A DNA stretch of 64,000 bases from Parvularcula maris (GTDB lineage Bacteria > Pseudomonadota > Alphaproteobacteria > Caulobacterales > Parvularculaceae): assembly GCF_024505085.1 (NCBI RefSeq), contig NZ_JANIBC010000002.1, positions 113,015-177,014 of the forward strand, in the 5' to 3' direction. Every line of letters begins with the position of its first letter. The stretch's first letter is position 1. Positions 43,162 through 52,872 of the stretch are shown here, piece by piece. The notes below the pieces were generated by a model. That model was not told the origin of the DNA. It saw only the letters and a list, made by a program, of their open reading frames with translations, and searched no databases. The position numbers were made by a program, and so were the translations under genes.

Positions 43162-45468
43162 CTATGCGGCGCCGGCGAGGGGCGAGGGTGCGGCGACCAT
43201 GCCCGCATCGGCCGTCAGATCGTTGACGTCGAGGATGAGGGCGATCTGCCCATCCCCCAGGATGGTGGCGGCGGCGACGCCCTGAATGCGTCCGTAGTTG
43301 TCCTGCAGGCCCTTGATGACGACCTGGCGCTGATCGACGATATCGTCCACCGCGAAGGCGAACTCCTGACCGTGATCGTTCTCGACCAGGAGCATGACCT
43401 TGCCGACGAAGCTCTCCAAAGGCTCGCGGTAGCCGAGCGCGGCGCCCACATCGAGGACGGGCACGAAGCTGCCGCGCACGAAGATGACCTGCTCGCCGCC
43501 GATGTTCTGGATGTCCTCCGCTTCGGGACGAAGGCTCTCCGCCACCGACGAGAGAGGCAGGACGCTGGTTTGGCCGGCCACGTTGATCAGCATGCCGTCG
43601 AGAACCGCGAGGGTCAGCGGCAGCGAGATGGTGAAGGTGGTCCCCTCCCCCGGCGCCGAGACCATGGAGATGCGGCCGCCGAGCGCGTTGATCTCGCGCT
43701 TGACCACATCCATGCCAACGCCGCGGCCAGAGACCTGGCTGATCGTGGCGGCCGTCGAGAAGCCCGGCGCGAAGAGGAGCTGGTCGATCTCGGCATCGGC
43801 AAGCTGCGCGTCCTCGGCGATGATACCCTTCTCGATGGCTTTCTTGCGCACGGCCTCGCGGTTCACCCCGCCGCCATCGTCCTTGACCGTCAGGACCACG
43901 CGGCCGGACTGGTGCTCGGCGGAGAGCTTGATCGTGCCCTCGGGCGGCTTGCCTGCGGCGGTGCGCTTCTCCGTGTCCTCCACGCCGTGGTCGACGGCGT
44001 TGCGGATCATGTGCGTCAGCGGCTCGGCCAGTCGCTCAATGACGGTCTTGTCGACCTCGGTCTGCTCGCCTTCGGTCACGAGGCGGACTTTCTTGCCGCA
44101 GACCTGCGCGGCCGACCGGGCGATCTGACCCATGCGCATGAACATGGAGCGCACGGGCTCGGCGCGGATGGCCATGACGCTCTCCTGCAGCTCACGTGTC
44201 AGCGCACGGAACTCGTCGAGGCCGGAGAGGAGATCACGGTTGTCCGTGGAGAGATGATGGCTCTCGACGGCGGAGGTCAGCATGGACTGGCTGATGACCA
44301 GCTCGGAGACCAGGTTGATGAGGCGGTCGACACGGGCAAGCTCGACCCGGACCACCGGCTTGGGCTGAACCGCCTGACGCGCAGGCGCAGGAGCCGCAGG
44401 CTTAGCCGGTTCGGGCTCGGCGGGTTTGACCTCGAGCTCAGGCTCAGGCGCTTCCGCCGCCACGACTTCCGGCTCGGACTCCGCTGCCGCTTCGGCTTCG
44501 AAGTCGATGAAGCCGCCCGCCTCCTCTGAAGCTCCGGGCTCGTCATCCGGTTCGGAGGGAAGCGCGATGGTGACTTCCGCCATCTCGATCTCGGGGGCGG
44601 AGGGCGCTTCGGCAGCCTCTACGACACCCACTTTCGCCTCGATCTCGCAGTCCTCGTCCACGAACTCGAAGATCTCTTCGACCACGCCGGGCCTGACCGT
44701 GACGTCTAGGGCCAGCGACCAGCTCAGATAGGCCGCCTCCGGATCGAGCTCGGCGAAGCCAGGGACGCCCGAGACATCCGCCTCGACCGTCACCGGCTCT
44801 TCGGAAAGCTCTGTCACCTCACGGATGAAGGGGGCGGCGTCGTTGCCGCGTTCGAAGAAGCTGCTCTTCGGTTTGAAGCGGACGAGAAGCTGCGGCTCGC
44901 CCTCCTCCTCGCCTTCTTCATCCGGGGCAGCTTCGAACTGCGCCAGGATGTCGAGCGGGTCGGCGGCCGTCTCTTCGGGCTCTCCCCCTAGCGCCGGTAG
45001 CTCGAGCTCCGGCAGCTCGATCTCGGCAGCACCGCCAACGGCGACCGGCTTGAAGATTTCCGAAGGGTCGAACGCTTCTTCTTCGGGGCAGACCTCCTCG
45101 AAGGCCTTAGCGACGGCTTCGATCTCGGCAGCGTCCGCCTCCAACCCGCCGTTCTCCGCACCGATCAGGACCGTGAGAAGATCCTTGCCGCGCAGGAAAA
45201 GCTGGCAGAGGTCGGGGTCCAGCTTCAGCTCGCCCGAACGCACATGGTCCAGCGCCGTCTCGAAGACGTGGGCGCTGTCGGTGATGGCCGACATGCCGAA
45301 GGCACCGGCCCCGCCCTTGATCGAGTGGACCGCGCGGAAGGCGGAGTTGACGAGCTCCTCGTCCTCCACCCCCTGTTCGAGGGCGAGAAGATCCGTCTCC
45401 AGCTTTTCGAGCAGCTCGTCGCATTCGAGGAAGAAGGTCTCCCTCAGCTCTGCCATCGGATCGGACAC
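43162..45468 (-). CDS. cheA: Chemotaxis histidine kinase CheA
   Basis: A 768-residue kinase. The HPt (P1) domain has phospho-acceptor His48 in RAVHSIKGGAGAFG. A P2-like domain around 195-290 contains LLVRFKPKSSFFERGND and EIFEFVDEDCE. A long acidic Glu/Ala/Pro linker (about 290-370) follows, then dimerisation P3. The ATP-binding domain holds LTHMIRNAVDHGVED, VKDDGGGVN and GRGVGMDVVK, and a C-terminal CheW-like domain ends the protein. All catalytic boxes look intact. The acidic linker is longer than in enteric CheA. Confidence 0.95.
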   Translation of the reverse strand: MSDPMAELRETFFLECDELLEKLETDLLALEQGVEDEELVNSAFRAVHSIKGGAGAFGMSAITDSAHVFETALDHVRSGELKLDPDLCQLFLRGKDLLTVLIGAENGGLEADAAEIEAVAKAFEEVCPEEEAFDPSEIFKPVAVGGAAEIELPELELPALGGEPEETAADPLDILAQFEAAPDEEGEEEGEPQLLVRFKPKSSFFERGNDAAPFIREVTELSEEPVTVEADVSGVPGFAELDPEAAYLSWSLALDVTVRPGVVEEIFEFVDEDCEIEAKVGVVEAAEAPSAPEIEMAEVTIALPSEPDDEPGASEEAGGFIDFEAEAAAESEPEVVAAEAPEPELEVKPAEPEPAKPAAPAPARQAVQPKPVVRVELARVDRLINLVSELVISQSMLTSAVESHHLSTDNRDLLSGLDEFRALTRELQESVMAIRAEPVRSMFMRMGQIARSAAQVCGKKVRLVTEGEQTEVDKTVIERLAEPLTHMIRNAVDHGVEDTEKRTAAGKPPEGTIKLSAEHQSGRVVLTVKDDGGGVNREAVRKKAIEKGIIAEDAQLADAEIDQLLFAPGFSTAATISQVSGRGVGMDVVKREINALGGRISMVSAPGEGTTFTISLPLTLAVLDGMLINVAGQTSVLPLSSVAESLRPEAEDIQNIGGEQVIFVRGSFVPVLDVGAALGYREPLESFVGKVMLLVENDHGQEFAFAVDDIVDQRQVVIKGLQDNYGRIQGVAAATILGDGQIALILDVNDLTADAGMVAAPSPLAGAA

Positions 45469-45488
45469 GGCCCCGCCCCTTCTTCAGC

Positions 45489-45854
45489 CTACGCCGCGAG
45501 GCGCTTGACGGCGGAGATCAGGCGCTCGTCGTGGAAGGGCTTGGCCATCCACCCGCTTGCGCCCAGGGCACGAGCCTTGTTCTTGAGTTCGGGCGCGGTC
45601 TCCGAAGAGATCACCAGGATCGGCGTCATCTTGTAGCGCGCATCGGCCCGCACGCCCTTGATGAAGCCGAGGCCGTCCATGATCGGCATGTTCATGTCCG
45701 TGGTGATCATGTCCGGCTGCACCTCAGCGAGACGCTTGAGGCCGTGCTGGCCGTCCTCGGCCAGGTGCACCTCGTAGCCTGCGCCCTTCAGCACGTGCTC
45801 GATCATCGTACGGACAGTCAGGCTGTCCTCTACCGCCAAGATCTTCAGGGTCAC
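45489..45854 (-). CDS. CheY-like response regulator (first of two)
   Basis: A 121-residue single receiver domain. Acidic pair ED (9-10), phospho-acceptor Asp53 in ITTDMNMPIMDG, Ser in VISSETA and Lys in MAKPFHDERL. The GTG start at 45854 is chosen since it begins the fold and has GGGAGGG upstream; a longer in-frame reading has no support. It lies between the STAS gene and cheA, matching the usual place of the operon's CheY. Confidence 0.9.
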   Translation of the reverse strand: MTLKILAVEDSLTVRTMIEHVLKGAGYEVHLAEDGQHGLKRLAEVQPDMITTDMNMPIMDGLGFIKGVRADARYKMTPILVISSETAPELKNKARALGASGWMAKPFHDERLISAVKRLAA

Positions 45855-45855
45855 C

Positions 45856-46155
45856 CTATGCCCTCCCGGTTGCCGGCACGCCCAGAAGCTCCAGGTCGAT
45901 GCCGAGTGTCTTCGCGCTCTCACAAAAGGCAGACGACGGATCGACCACCTCGAAATCAACGGACCGGGAGCCCCAGTCCTTCACTGCGGCGATGAGGATC
46001 TGCATGACCAGCACGCCGATCTGCTCCACCTTGGAAGCGTCGAGCACCACCGTGTCGGAGGCGTGCTGCTTCAGCTTGCCGTAGAGCTCCGGCGCCGCCC
46101 GAGAGGCGAGCTTCGGCTCCAAGGTAATCTCGCAGTAACCGCCCTCTTGGCTCAC
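45856..46155 (-). CDS. STAS-domain protein in the che operon
   Basis: A 99-residue single STAS domain: LASRAAPELYGKLKQ, then VVLDASKVEQIGVLVMQILI. The Ser of DASKVEQIG is at the position often phosphorylated in SpoIIAA-type proteins. Similar STAS proteins occur in che operons of many alphaproteobacteria, where their role is poorly known. One base from the following cheY. Confidence 0.85.
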   Translation of the reverse strand: MSQEGGYCEITLEPKLASRAAPELYGKLKQHASDTVVLDASKVEQIGVLVMQILIAAVKDWGSRSVDFEVVDPSSAFCESAKTLGIDLELLGVPATGRA

Positions 46156-46263
46156 CGTCTGTTATCCTTCATACTTCACACGCTGCGCCCACTTGCCCTT
46201 GCGCACGCCGTTTTCCCTGATAGCAAAGCGCGGTTACTTTGCTTTTAATGAGGCCCCGCTGCC

Positions 46264-46746
46264 TCAGGAGGCGATGGTGGTGATCTCGCAGACCCCGGTG
46301 GAGGGGCTGAAGCGCACGCGCCTGGCCGATCCGCCACCGACATCCTTGCGGATGATCGGCACCCGTTTCTCGCGTAGCCAGGCCAAAGCGTAGGCTGTGT
46401 TCTCCGTACCGATCGGTTTCATGTTGTTGAGAACGTCCGAGCCTCCCGCAACGATGGCCTGAAGGCGCGAAAAGCTGCAGCCCACCTGGCAGAGGCTCTC
46501 GGCCAGGAGCGGCACGGCGACGTCGCCGTAGCGTGTGTCGTCGCTCGGCGTCTCCGGCGCTTCGGCCAGCAGGAAGTGCGTGATGCCGCCCTTCAGCGAC
46601 TGCTGATCGAACAGGCACACGGCGATGCAGCTTCCCAGAAGGGTCGAGTAGACCACGGCCGGATCGCCGGACCAGGCGATGCCGCCGACGCCGATCAGGG
46701 TGGGCGGTGCGCCGCGGGAGCGCTGATGATCCGTTGCGAACCTCAT
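46264..46746 (-). CDS. cheD: Chemoreceptor glutamine deamidase CheD
   Basis: A 160-residue cysteine-hydrolase-type deamidase that converts receptor glutamines to glutamates. The nucleophile Cys40 is in LLGSCIAVCLFD and His57 in GGITHFLLAE, with the family spacing of 17. Start ATG 46746 overlaps the cheB stop. A 108-base gap follows before the STAS gene; it holds no gene and only weak hairpins. Confidence 0.94.
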   Translation of the reverse strand: MRFATDHQRSRGAPPTLIGVGGIAWSGDPAVVYSTLLGSCIAVCLFDQQSLKGGITHFLLAEAPETPSDDTRYGDVAVPLLAESLCQVGCSFSRLQAIVAGGSDVLNNMKPIGTENTAYALAWLREKRVPIIRKDVGGGSARRVRFSPSTGVCEITTIAS

Positions 46747-47786
46747 GAGGCGTTCTTCAGTCTGCTCTGGCGGCAAGGGTCGAGAACCGCGTCCGCGATC
46801 TTCCCGAGGGCGATCGGGCGCTCCACCGCGCCGAGCTCCAGCGCCATGCGCGGCATGCCGTAGACGACGCTGGTAGCCTCGTCTTGGGCTACCGTGGAGC
46901 CGCCCGACTTCTTGATGGCAAGAAGCCCCTCCGCGCCGTCCCGCCCCATCCCCGTGAGAAGAGCCGCCACCGCCGAAGAGCCGAAGGCATCAGCCGCCGA
47001 ATGAAAAAGAACGTCAACGGAGGGTCTGAAGCCGTTAACCGGCGGGCGGTCCTCCACCATGGCGATGTCGGGGCTCTTCCGGCTCACCCTGAGGTGAGCA
47101 TCGCCGGGTGCGATCAGGATACGGCCCGGTTCGATCTTGGCCCCCGAATAGGCCACCAGGACCCGCGCGGAGCAGACCGAGCTCAGACGCTGAGCGAAGA
47201 GCTTCACGAACTTCTCCGGCATGTGCTGGACGACCAGCGTGGGCGGGCAGTTCTTCGGGAACTGACGAAGCACGCTGACGAGGGCGTCCACACCGCCTGT
47301 GGATGCTCCGAGGAAGATCCGCTTCTTCGGTCTGAAGAGCGGCTCCTGCTGGCAGGACTGGCCGCCGAACTCGTCCGTGCTCGCGGCTGCGTCCTTAATC
47401 TTCTGAGGCAGCGCTTCGAACAGCGCGAGACCCGATGCGCCGGCCGGTTTGAAGAGGCAGTGAGCGGCGCCGAGCCCCAAGGCCTGCTGCTCGATCGCCT
47501 CCGCGTTCTCGGTCTTGGAGGTGACCACCACCACGGGAAGCGGCCTCAATCGCATGACCTTCTCCAGGAAGGTCAGCCCGTCCATCCCCGGCATCTCGAT
47601 GTCCAGGGTGGCTACATCCGGGTTCAGCGTCTTGATAGCCTCCCGCGCGCCATAGGCATCACCCGCATAGCCCACCACCTCGATGTCGTCGTGCTTCGAG
47701 AGAGCATGGGCCATCAGGGCACGCATGGTCGCACTGTCGTCAATGATCAGGACCCGAACGGGCCTCGCTACACCACCACCAGCCAT
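46743..47786 (-). CDS. cheB: Chemotaxis methylesterase/deamidase CheB
   Basis: A 347-residue two-domain protein. The receiver has phospho-acceptor Asp in TLDIEMPGMDGL (about 60). The catalytic domain has the triad: Ser in FLGASTGGVDAL, His in VVQHMPEKFVKLFAQRL, and Asp in LLTGMGRDGAEGL. It removes methyl groups from receptors on feedback from CheA. Second gene of the operon after the PAS receptor. Confidence 0.95.
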   Translation of the reverse strand: MAGGGVARPVRVLIIDDSATMRALMAHALSKHDDIEVVGYAGDAYGAREAIKTLNPDVATLDIEMPGMDGLTFLEKVMRLRPLPVVVVTSKTENAEAIEQQALGLGAAHCLFKPAGASGLALFEALPQKIKDAAASTDEFGGQSCQQEPLFRPKKRIFLGASTGGVDALVSVLRQFPKNCPPTLVVQHMPEKFVKLFAQRLSSVCSARVLVAYSGAKIEPGRILIAPGDAHLRVSRKSPDIAMVEDRPPVNGFRPSVDVLFHSAADAFGSSAVAALLTGMGRDGAEGLLAIKKSGGSTVAQDEATSVVYGMPRMALELGAVERPIALGKIADAVLDPCRQSRLKNAS

Positions 47787-47912
47787 CAGAGCCGTCCCCG
47801 CTTGCCCTCTCTACATGCCGGCCACTCACACCGGCACCGAGTTCTTCTTGTTCTACGGGTGCAGCGGGCCACTCTACCAACGTACACCAATTGTCAGTAT
47901 GGACGGGAAGCC

Positions 47913-50900
47913 TTAAAACTCTTCCCAGTTGTCATCGAGGTTTTCGAACTTTTCCGCCGCTCCGCCAACGCCTGCGAAGAAGGCTTGGGCCGCTTCGCGC
48001 TGCTGGATGACCGGAGGCTGAGCAGGCACGGAGGCCGTGGACGGCTCCTCGCCATCGCCGTTGGTCTGCGGGGTGACAGCCACCTTGATCTCGGCACCGG
48101 TATCGAAATGGGTGACCCGTTCGATGAGCGCCGCCGAGGACTGCGCCAGACGGTGGCTTGCCGCCGTGGATTGCTCCACCATGGCCGCGTTCTCCTGGGT
48201 CACCTCGTCCATGCGGTTCATGGCCTGGTTCACCTCGAGGAGGCTGGTGGACTGCTCCTTCGCGGACTCGGCGATGTTGGCGACCAGGGCGGTCACGCTC
48301 TCCACACGGGTGACGATAGCGCTTAGCGCCTCGCCCGCTCGCCCGACCAGGTCCACGCCTCTCTCCACCTGCTCGGAGGATGTCGAGATGAGCTGCTTGA
48401 TCTCCTTGGCCGCGTCGGAGGAGCGCTGGGCCAGCGCCCTGACCTCCTGGGCGACCACGGCGAAGCCCCTGCCCGCGTCTCCGGCGCGAGCGGCCTCGAC
48501 GCCTGCGTTCAGTGCAAGGAGGTTCGTCTGGAAGGCGATGTCGTCGATGACCGTGATGATCTGGCTGATGTGGGAGGACGACTTCTCGATCTCGCCCATG
48601 GCAGCCACGGCGCTGGAGACCACCTCGCCGGAAACTTGCGCTTCCTCGCGAGTGTCCGACGCCACACGGCTCGCTTCGGCAGCGCCCTCCGCCGTGGTGC
48701 GCACCGTGCTGGTGATCTGGTCGAGGGCTGCAGCCGTCTCCTCCAGGGTCGCCGCCTGGTTCTCGGTCCTTTTGGAGAGATCGTCCGCGCCCTTGCTGAT
48801 GTCGCCCGAGCCGTGCTGGATCGTCTCCGCCGTGACGACGATCGCCTCCATCACCTCCCGTAGGCGGGCGATGGCCTGGTTGAAGTCCGTGCGAAGCTGC
48901 TCGTACTGGCGCGGGAAGGTGTCGTCGATCTCCTGGTTGAGGACGCCGTTGGAGAGACCTTCGAGGGCGCTGGCGAGACGGGTGACTACCTCCTCCTGCT
49001 CCTGGGAGGTGCGGATACGGAGCTCCTCACCGGCCCGCAGCTTGCTGACCGCATCGTTGAAGTCGTAGCGGATCTGGCGGTAGTCCTCCGGGAACAGATC
49101 GTTCAGCTCCACGGAGAGGTCACCTTCGGAAAGCGATTTGAGACCGCGGGCCAGGTGGGTGACGACCTGCTCGTTCTCCTTGGTGACGCGTGCCTGCTCC
49201 AACTCGGCTTGGCGGTGGGTCGCGACCCGTTCGGTGACATCGGTCGCTACCTTGACCACCTTGTAGACCTCGCCCGCACTGTTCCTGATGGGAACATAGC
49301 TGGCCTGCAGGAAGACCCGCTCGCCGCTTTTCGTGCGGCGTTCGATCTCGCCGATCTGGTGTTCCCCGCGGGCCAGCTCCGTCCAGAAACCGGCATAGGC
49401 GGCGCTTTGCGCTTCCTCTCCGCCGACGAAGATGCGGTGGTACTCGCCCACGACCTCCTCGAGACGGTAGCCCATGCGGTCGAGAAACACGGCGTTCGCC
49501 GTCGTTACCATGCCTTCGGGGGTGAACTCGATGATGGCCTGCCGTTTGTCGAGTGCGTCCACCAGGCTCGTGGCCGCACTCGCTTCGGTGACGTCGTTCC
49601 ACTCCATCGTGTAGCCGACATGCTCGCCGCGGCGGTCGTGAACCATGCCCATCCGCAGGTCGAACTCCAGCCCGCCCACGGCGAGGCTGATGCGAAGCGG
49701 CAGGTTCGCCGGATCGTTCAAACGGTCGAAGAAGGCGCTTTCGATGGCTTCGAACTTGCGGACCGAAAGGCCAACCAGGCGCTCGGCGTCAAACTCGGAC
49801 CAGTGAGGTCCAAAACTCTCGGCGTTCTGCATGAACAGCTCGGTCGCCGCGGGGTTGATGTGTTGGATCACGAGGTCACGGGACAGAAGTGTGATCGGCG
49901 CCGAACCCTGCTCGAACGTGGCGCTTTTACAAGCGGCTTCCTCGGCTAGCACTTCGGCCTCGGTGATGTCGGCCGCGAACTTCACCACCCTGACGGGTCT
50001 GCCCGAGGCGTCGAGGACCGGGTTGTAGGTAGCTTGAATATGGACGGCCTTGCCGCCCTTGCCGACCCGCTGATACCGGCCGCTATCGAACTCGCCGCGG
50101 CCAAGCTTCGCCCAGAACGCTCGGTAGGCGTCGCTCGAGCGCTCTTCTTCGGTGACGAAGATCGAGTGGTGGCGGCCTACGACCTCCGCGCGCGTATAGC
50201 CGAGGCTGTCGAGGAACAGATCGTTCGCATCGAGAATGTTGCCCTCGAGGTCGAACTCGACCATTGCCTGGCTGCGATCCAGCGCAGCCAACAGCGCCTT
50301 CCGGCGCAAATCCTCATCGGTCTGATCGGTCACGTCCGCCGCCGTCTGGACGATCTTGACGACCTCGCCATCGGCACCCAGGACGGGCATGTAGGTTGCG
50401 TGCAGCCAGACCACCTCGCCGTCCTTGGCGAAACGCCTGAAGGTCCCGCTCTGCGGGGTGCCGCTGCGAAGTTTCGCCCAGAACTCCGTATAGGAAGAGG
50501 TCGCCGCCTCGCCGCGGCCCGCAAGCAGCGAGTGCGGCTTGCCGACGACTTCCTCGCGGGCATAGCCGAACCAGCCGAGTATGATGTCGTTCGCACTCAG
50601 AACGGTTCCGTCCGGGGAGAACTCGATCAGCCCTTGGTTCCTGTCCACCGCTTCGAGGAGGCGCTCGCGAGCCGCCTCTTCGGTCACTTCGCGCCACTCG
50701 GCGACGTTGCCGCCATGCGATCCGTCGGCGGACCAGACACCGCTCACCGTCAGCTCGACGGCCCGGTCACCAGAGGTAACGGAGATGCTCAGCGGCAGCT
50801 TCGCGCGGTCGGCGAAGGCGCGGCGCTGCTCGGCCATGTCCCTGCCGAAGAGGTGCATCTCCTCACCGGCGCCGCGTGCCGCCACGGCGGGCCAGCGCGA

Positions 50901-51749
50901 AGCCAGCTCCCGGTGCTCCTTCGTCATCACCCGCATGGCGCGGTTGGCAGCCACCATCCGTCCTTCCGGGTCGAGGACCAGCGTCGCAGTCGGCGCGTTC
51001 TGGAAGCGGGCCTCGGCCTTCGAGGCTGCCGCTTCAGCGTTCTTCAGCGTGGAGAAGTCCTGGAAACAGACCGCGATGCGGCCATCGGCGTCGGCCCCGC
51101 TCGCCTCCACCTCGACGGCGGTGCCGTCCTTGCGGAGAAGCTTGATCGTACCGGCGGCCTCCTCGCCCCCGGCCATTTCGTTCCAGAACGTGTCGGCATC
51201 GGCGCAGAACTCGTCCCAGCGGAGGGTCTTGGCCTCTTCCTCGTCATAGCCCGTAAGGGAGAGAAACCCCCTCCCCGCTTCCAGCAGCTTGCCCTCACCG
51301 GAGAAGACCGCCCGCGCCACCGCCTTGTCGGTCAGGGCCAGAACGGCGGAGGCCTCCTTGGCCTGCGCAGCGGACGCTTCGGCCAGAACGGCGGCTTCGC
51401 CTGCTCGCTCCTCGGCACCCTTCAGCACCGAACCCACGGCTTCCTTCAGCAGGGGCGCGTGAAGATGCGCCTCCGTACCCTTGGCCTTGAGCGCTGCGAT
51501 ATCGGCCTCGATCGCCGTGAGGGCGGCTGCGCTTCTCTTCTGCGCGAGGGCGGCACCGAAACCTGAGCCTGCCGCGAGGGCCGCAAAGGCGATGGCAGCG
51601 GCACCGGTGATGCCGGGAAGGACGGAGAGGTAGGCGAACCCGGCCGCTGCTGCGGCGAGCCCCCCTGCCAGCACCGCAAGTTTCGCCAACCGGCCGCCAT
51701 CTGCTCTCTTCGTCACGTCTCGCACTCCTGCCCTGGAACCAGACGCCAT
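47913..51749 (-). CDS. Six-PAS methyl-accepting chemotaxis receptor with C-terminal NWEEF
   Basis: A 1278-residue receptor and first gene of the che operon. Order: two hydrophobic segments near the N-terminus (about 20-65), with no sizeable periplasmic domain, then about six PAS domains. The third, fourth and sixth are close relatives with the repeated pattern AxLDRSQAxxEFxxxG and GYxxxEVVG (about 370-700 and 830-940). HAMP-like segments (about 960-1030) and a kinase-control module with [16 protein letters not shown] and [14 protein letters not shown] follow. The last five residues are NWEEF, a tether for CheR/CheB. The PAS set and short membrane hairpin suggest sensing of an internal cue such as redox or energy state, by analogy with Aer-type receptors; the cofactor is unknown. 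Confidence 0.92.
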   Translation of the reverse strand: MASGSRAGVRDVTKRADGGRLAKLAVLAGGLAAAAAGFAYLSVLPGITGAAAIAFAALAAGSGFGAALAQKRSAAALTAIEADIAALKAKGTEAHLHAPLLKEAVGSVLKGAEERAGEAAVLAEASAAQAKEASAVLALTDKAVARAVFSGEGKLLEAGRGFLSLTGYDEEEAKTLRWDEFCADADTFWNEMAGGEEAAGTIKLLRKDGTAVEVEASGADADGRIAVCFQDFSTLKNAEAAASKAEARFQNAPTATLVLDPEGRMVAANRAMRVMTKEHRELASRWPAVAARGAGEEMHLFGRDMAEQRRAFADRAKLPLSISVTSGDRAVELTVSGVWSADGSHGGNVAEWREVTEEAARERLLEAVDRNQGLIEFSPDGTVLSANDIILGWFGYAREEVVGKPHSLLAGRGEAATSSYTEFWAKLRSGTPQSGTFRRFAKDGEVVWLHATYMPVLGADGEVVKIVQTAADVTDQTDEDLRRKALLAALDRSQAMVEFDLEGNILDANDLFLDSLGYTRAEVVGRHHSIFVTEEERSSDAYRAFWAKLGRGEFDSGRYQRVGKGGKAVHIQATYNPVLDASGRPVRVVKFAADITEAEVLAEEAACKSATFEQGSAPITLLSRDLVIQHINPAATELFMQNAESFGPHWSEFDAERLVGLSVRKFEAIESAFFDRLNDPANLPLRISLAVGGLEFDLRMGMVHDRRGEHVGYTMEWNDVTEASAATSLVDALDKRQAIIEFTPEGMVTTANAVFLDRMGYRLEEVVGEYHRIFVGGEEAQSAAYAGFWTELARGEHQIGEIERRTKSGERVFLQASYVPIRNSAGEVYKVVKVATDVTERVATHRQAELEQARVTKENEQVVTHLARGLKSLSEGDLSVELNDLFPEDYRQIRYDFNDAVSKLRAGEELRIRTSQEQEEVVTRLASALEGLSNGVLNQEIDDTFPRQYEQLRTDFNQAIARLREVMEAIVVTAETIQHGSGDISKGADDLSKRTENQAATLEETAAALDQITSTVRTTAEGAAEASRVASDTREEAQVSGEVVSSAVAAMGEIEKSSSHISQIITVIDDIAFQTNLLALNAGVEAARAGDAGRGFAVVAQEVRALAQRSSDAAKEIKQLISTSSEQVERGVDLVGRAGEALSAIVTRVESVTALVANIAESAKEQSTSLLEVNQAMNRMDEVTQENAAMVEQSTAASHRLAQSSAALIERVTHFDTGAEIKVAVTPQTNGDGEEPSTASVPAQPPVIQQREAAQAFFAGVGGAAEKFENLDDNWEEF

Positions 51750-51853
51750 GCCACAAGATGGCTAAGGTCCTCTTACGCAAGCCCGAACAACGCCGCACTT
51801 CGCCGTAAGGCCGGGGTCTTCCCTCGGAAGCCTGCGGCTCCTATCTTCACCCC

Positions 51854-52198
51854 ATGGACGGAGAGACCCTGCCCCAACCGATCACCATGACCGACCGCGC
51901 AGCCACGCGGGTGGCCGAGATCCTGAGCGGCGAGCCCGAGGGCTCGATGTTGCGGATCGCGGTGCTCGGCGGCGGCTGCTCGGGCTTCCAGTACAGCTTC
52001 GAGATCGTCACCGAAGACGAGGAGAGCGACCTGGTCCTTGCCGACAAAGGCGCGAAAATCGTCATCGACGAGGTCAGCCAGCAATACATGCCCGGCGCGG
52101 TCATCGACTTCGCCGACGAGCTGATCGCCGCCGCCTTCAAGATCGACAACCCCCTGGCCAAGACCGGCTGCGGCTGCGGCACGTCGTTTAGTATTTGA
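51854..52198 (+). CDS. erpA: Iron-sulfur cluster insertion protein ErpA
   Basis: A 114-residue A-type carrier that passes iron-sulfur clusters to target enzymes. The three ligand cysteines are in GGGCSGFQY and TGCGCGTSF near the C-terminus. Length is normal. In related genomes it sits beside dgt and xthA; here it lies 13 kb from dgt, with the phoX-che block between. Confidence 0.94.
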   Translation: MDGETLPQPITMTDRAATRVAEILSGEPEGSMLRIAVLGGGCSGFQYSFEIVTEDEESDLVLADKGAKIVIDEVSQQYMPGAVIDFADELIAAAFKIDNPLAKTGCGCGTSFSI

Positions 52199-52237
52199 GG
52201 CGTTGCTTCACCTCATCCAGTGAAGACCCCGCCTTCC

Positions 52238-52348
52238 GTCATCCCGGAAAGCCAAGGCTTATCCGGGACCCATGGACCATACGCCCCAATAAACGGGTCC
52301 GGTAGGTCCATGGGTCCCGGCTCTCCTTTCAGTCGGCCGGGATGACGG
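52238..52348. repeat. Dispersed palindromic repeat family R1, copy 6
   Basis: GTCATCCCGGAAAG to GCCGGGATGACGG with inner GGGACCCATGGACC / GGTCCATGGGTCCCGG. Between erpA and the MAPEG gene, same strand. Confidence 0.88.
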
Positions 52349-52452
52349 CGGCAAGATGCAAAGGCACAGAGACTCCCTCGCCAACCACAATCCCCTGGCC
52401 TCCCCCGCCCAACACCGTCTAAGCGCCACGCATCAAGGGAAGGGAGCCCCTC

Positions 52453-52866
52453 ATGACCGCCGTTCTGCCGCCGCTCTTCATCATGGTCGCGCTTGCGATC
52501 GTCACCGTCTTCCTGCTGGCGGCGTTCCGCATCATCCCCTCGCTCTCCGACAAGGCGTTGGCCAAGGAAGCTGCCAAGGGGCGGAAGGACGTCTTCTCCC
52601 CCCGCTCGAAGCTCTTCGCCGACAACCTCCAGAACCAGTTCGAGACGCCGGTATTGTTCTACGCGGCGGTGCTGCTGGCGATCATTACCGAGCCGGTGTC
52701 CGACTGGTTCATCACCCTCGCCTGGGTCTATGCGATCGCCCGCGTGCTTCACACGATCGTCCATGTGACGGTGAACATCGTCATCGTCAGGCTGGCGCTC
52801 TTCACGGTGTCCGTCGTGGTACTGATCCTGATGTGGGTGTCGCTTCACAACAATCTGATGGGCTGA
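52453..52866 (+). CDS. MAPEG family membrane protein
   Basis: A 137-residue four-helix inner-membrane protein. The conserved polar stretch ADNLQNQFETPVLFYAAV (about 57-74) is the family signature. Eukaryotic relatives include glutathione transferases and leukotriene enzymes; bacterial members are mostly undefined. ATG 52453 follows AAGGGAGCC. It ends six bases before xthA and may be co-transcribed. Confidence 0.88.
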   Translation: MTAVLPPLFIMVALAIVTVFLLAAFRIIPSLSDKALAKEAAKGRKDVFSPRSKLFADNLQNQFETPVLFYAAVLLAIITEPVSDWFITLAWVYAIARVLHTIVHVTVNIVIVRLALFTVSVVVLILMWVSLHNNLMG

Positions 52867-52872
52867 GCGCCG

